Part shown: one piece after another, positions 63,399 through 64,000 of the stretch
Layout of the letters: the number at the start of each line of letters is the position of its first letter
Position numbering within the stretch: position 1 is the first letter of the stretch
The notes under the pieces: generated by a model
What the model was told of the DNA's origin: nothing
Databases searched by the model: none
What the model saw: the letters and a program-made list of their open reading frames with translations, nothing else
Translations under genes and position numbers: made by a program
NCBI GenBank assembly: GCA_030388725.1
Contig: CP128857.1
Coordinates: 3,224,001-3,288,000 of the forward strand
DNA: 64,000 nucleotides
DNA from: Prodigiosinella aquatilis
Lineage (GTDB): Bacteria > Pseudomonadota > Gammaproteobacteria > Enterobacterales > Enterobacteriaceae
Direction of reading: 5' to 3'

Positions 63399-64000
63399 TT
63401 ATTCCACACTAAAATGTCTGTCAACGAGTGCCTGACATGACGGGGGCAACGGGGGTGGTAACGTTTTTACTGGTGTTTTAGTACTCGGCTGGCGCGGCTG
63501 AAACCAACTGGAAAGTTCAGCCCCACAACCATCACCTGCGGGCGGAGAGTCCTGCTCCTGACACTCCAGACTATCGGCCGGACAACGCAGACGGACATGC
63601 ATATGGGCACGGTGAGCAAACCACGGGCGGACTTTGTGCAACCATGCACGATCCTCACCGGCTTCACGACAAAGCTGCTTTTTAATCGCCGGATTAACGA
63701 AAATACGTGTTACGTCTCTATCCTGTGCCGCCGTTTTTATCAAATAGTCGATCTCAGGTCGCCACAGATGAGGATTGACTTGCCGGTCACCCGCCATCAC
63801 CAAATCCACAGGTTGTGGTTGAAGTAGTTGTTGTTGGCTCCAACGGCGACGAGGTAGTTGTAACCAGATATCCACATCCAGACCAGATTGGTGGCTAACA
63901 TGGCCGCTACTGAAACGACCACCGGCAGGCATTCCCATATCGCCAATCAGCAATTCCGCCCCAGTGGCACGACGTATTTGCGAGCTCAGACGATAAATAA
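63399..64000 (-). CDS. mepA: Penicillin-insensitive murein endopeptidase MepA (partial)
   Basis: MepA is a periplasmic zinc DD-endopeptidase of the LAS family that cuts murein cross-links. The window holds its C-terminal 200 residues; the frame is open to the right edge, so the signal peptide and N-terminus are missing. Zinc ligands are visible in GHVSHQSGLDVDIW and HRAHMHVRLRCP. Conserved cysteines in PADSLECQ and GDGCGAEL and the proline-rich end PPPLPPSCQAL match E. coli MepA. It ends 3 bases before yfcA starts. Confidence 0.95.
   Translation of the reverse strand, partial: IYRLSSQIRRATGAELLIGDMGMPAGGRFSSGHVSHQSGLDVDIWLQLPRRRWSQQQLLQPQPVDLVMAGDRQVNPHLWRPEIDYLIKTAAQDRDVTRIFVNPAIKKQLCREAGEDRAWLHKVRPWFAHRAHMHVRLRCPADSLECQEQDSPPAGDGCGAELSSWFQPRQPSTKTPVKTLPPPLPPSCQALVDRHFSVE

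Noticed and set aside
1..64000. CRISPR arrays, tRNA or rRNA genes, prophage or defence islands
   Set aside because: I looked for evenly spaced repeats, cloverleaf sequences and clusters of phage or defence genes and saw none; the gene order is that of the core chromosome.

Overview
The window is chromosomal DNA of a gammaproteobacterium of the order Enterobacterales. Gene order follows the Escherichia coli stretch elaB - nuoN..A - lrhA - alaA - yfbR..V - ackA - pta - yfcD - yfcE - (yfcG) - folX - yfcH - hisPMQJ - ubiX - purF - cvpA - dedD - folC - accD - dedA - truA - usg - pdxB - flk - fabB - mnmC - yfcL - epmC - yfcA - mepA. Several points suggest a plant-associated Pectobacteriaceae member (Pectobacterium, Dickeya, Brenneria or a relative): the LrhA homologue reads like PecT/HexA, a compact eat-eutBC operon sits between yfcE and yfcG, and a tctED/tctCBA tricarboxylate module sits between pdxB and flk. 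The genus is an inference from remembered sequences, not a database result.

Layout. Positions 1-1300 are a mobile-DNA scrapyard: the right end of an IS3-family element, an IS3-type OrfA fragment and a frameshifted IS110-type fragment lying against the 3' end of elaB. Positions 2380-17507 (minus strand) hold the complete 13-gene nuo operon for NADH:quinone oxidoreductase (complex I), with nuoC and nuoD fused. Next come the LysR regulator lrhA/pecT, a 1.35-kb AT-rich gap, and alaA and yfbR on the plus strand. yfbS, hxpA, yfbU and yfbV are on the minus strand. ackA and pta (plus) form the acetate node. From 30073 to 34983 (minus) are yfcD, yfcE and eat-eutB-eutC. yfcG is interrupted by one amber codon. 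folX and yfcH are on the plus strand. 37689-53351 (minus) carries the basic amino-acid ABC transporter, ubiX, cvpA-purF, dedD-folC-accD-dedA, truA-usg-pdxB and tctDE. tctCBA and flk are plus, fabB minus, mnmC plus, and yfcL, epmC, yfcA and a partial mepA (minus) run off the right edge.

How the genes fit together. The core theme is central energy metabolism: respiratory complex I, acetate overflow and reuse (AckA-Pta), ethanolamine breakdown to acetaldehyde and ammonia, and citrate-type acid uptake. The sequence itself shows regulatory signals. There are sigma-54 (-24/-12) promoters in front of both nitrogen-scavenging operons (eat-eutBC and hisJQMP), the latter with two NtrC-like boxes. There is a PurR box before cvpA-purF, FabR- and FadR-like boxes before fabB, and a tandem 11-mer plus palindrome before tctC. 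Strong hairpins occupy several within-operon gaps (nuoL-nuoM, hisJ-hisQ, pdxB-usg), and one encloses a GGAGGAG sequence in the alaA leader.

I found no CRISPR array, tRNA, rRNA, prophage, toxin cluster or recognisable new multigene system. The window is mostly conserved core genome, and the points worth a second look are regulatory signals, one pseudogene and the mobile-element debris.
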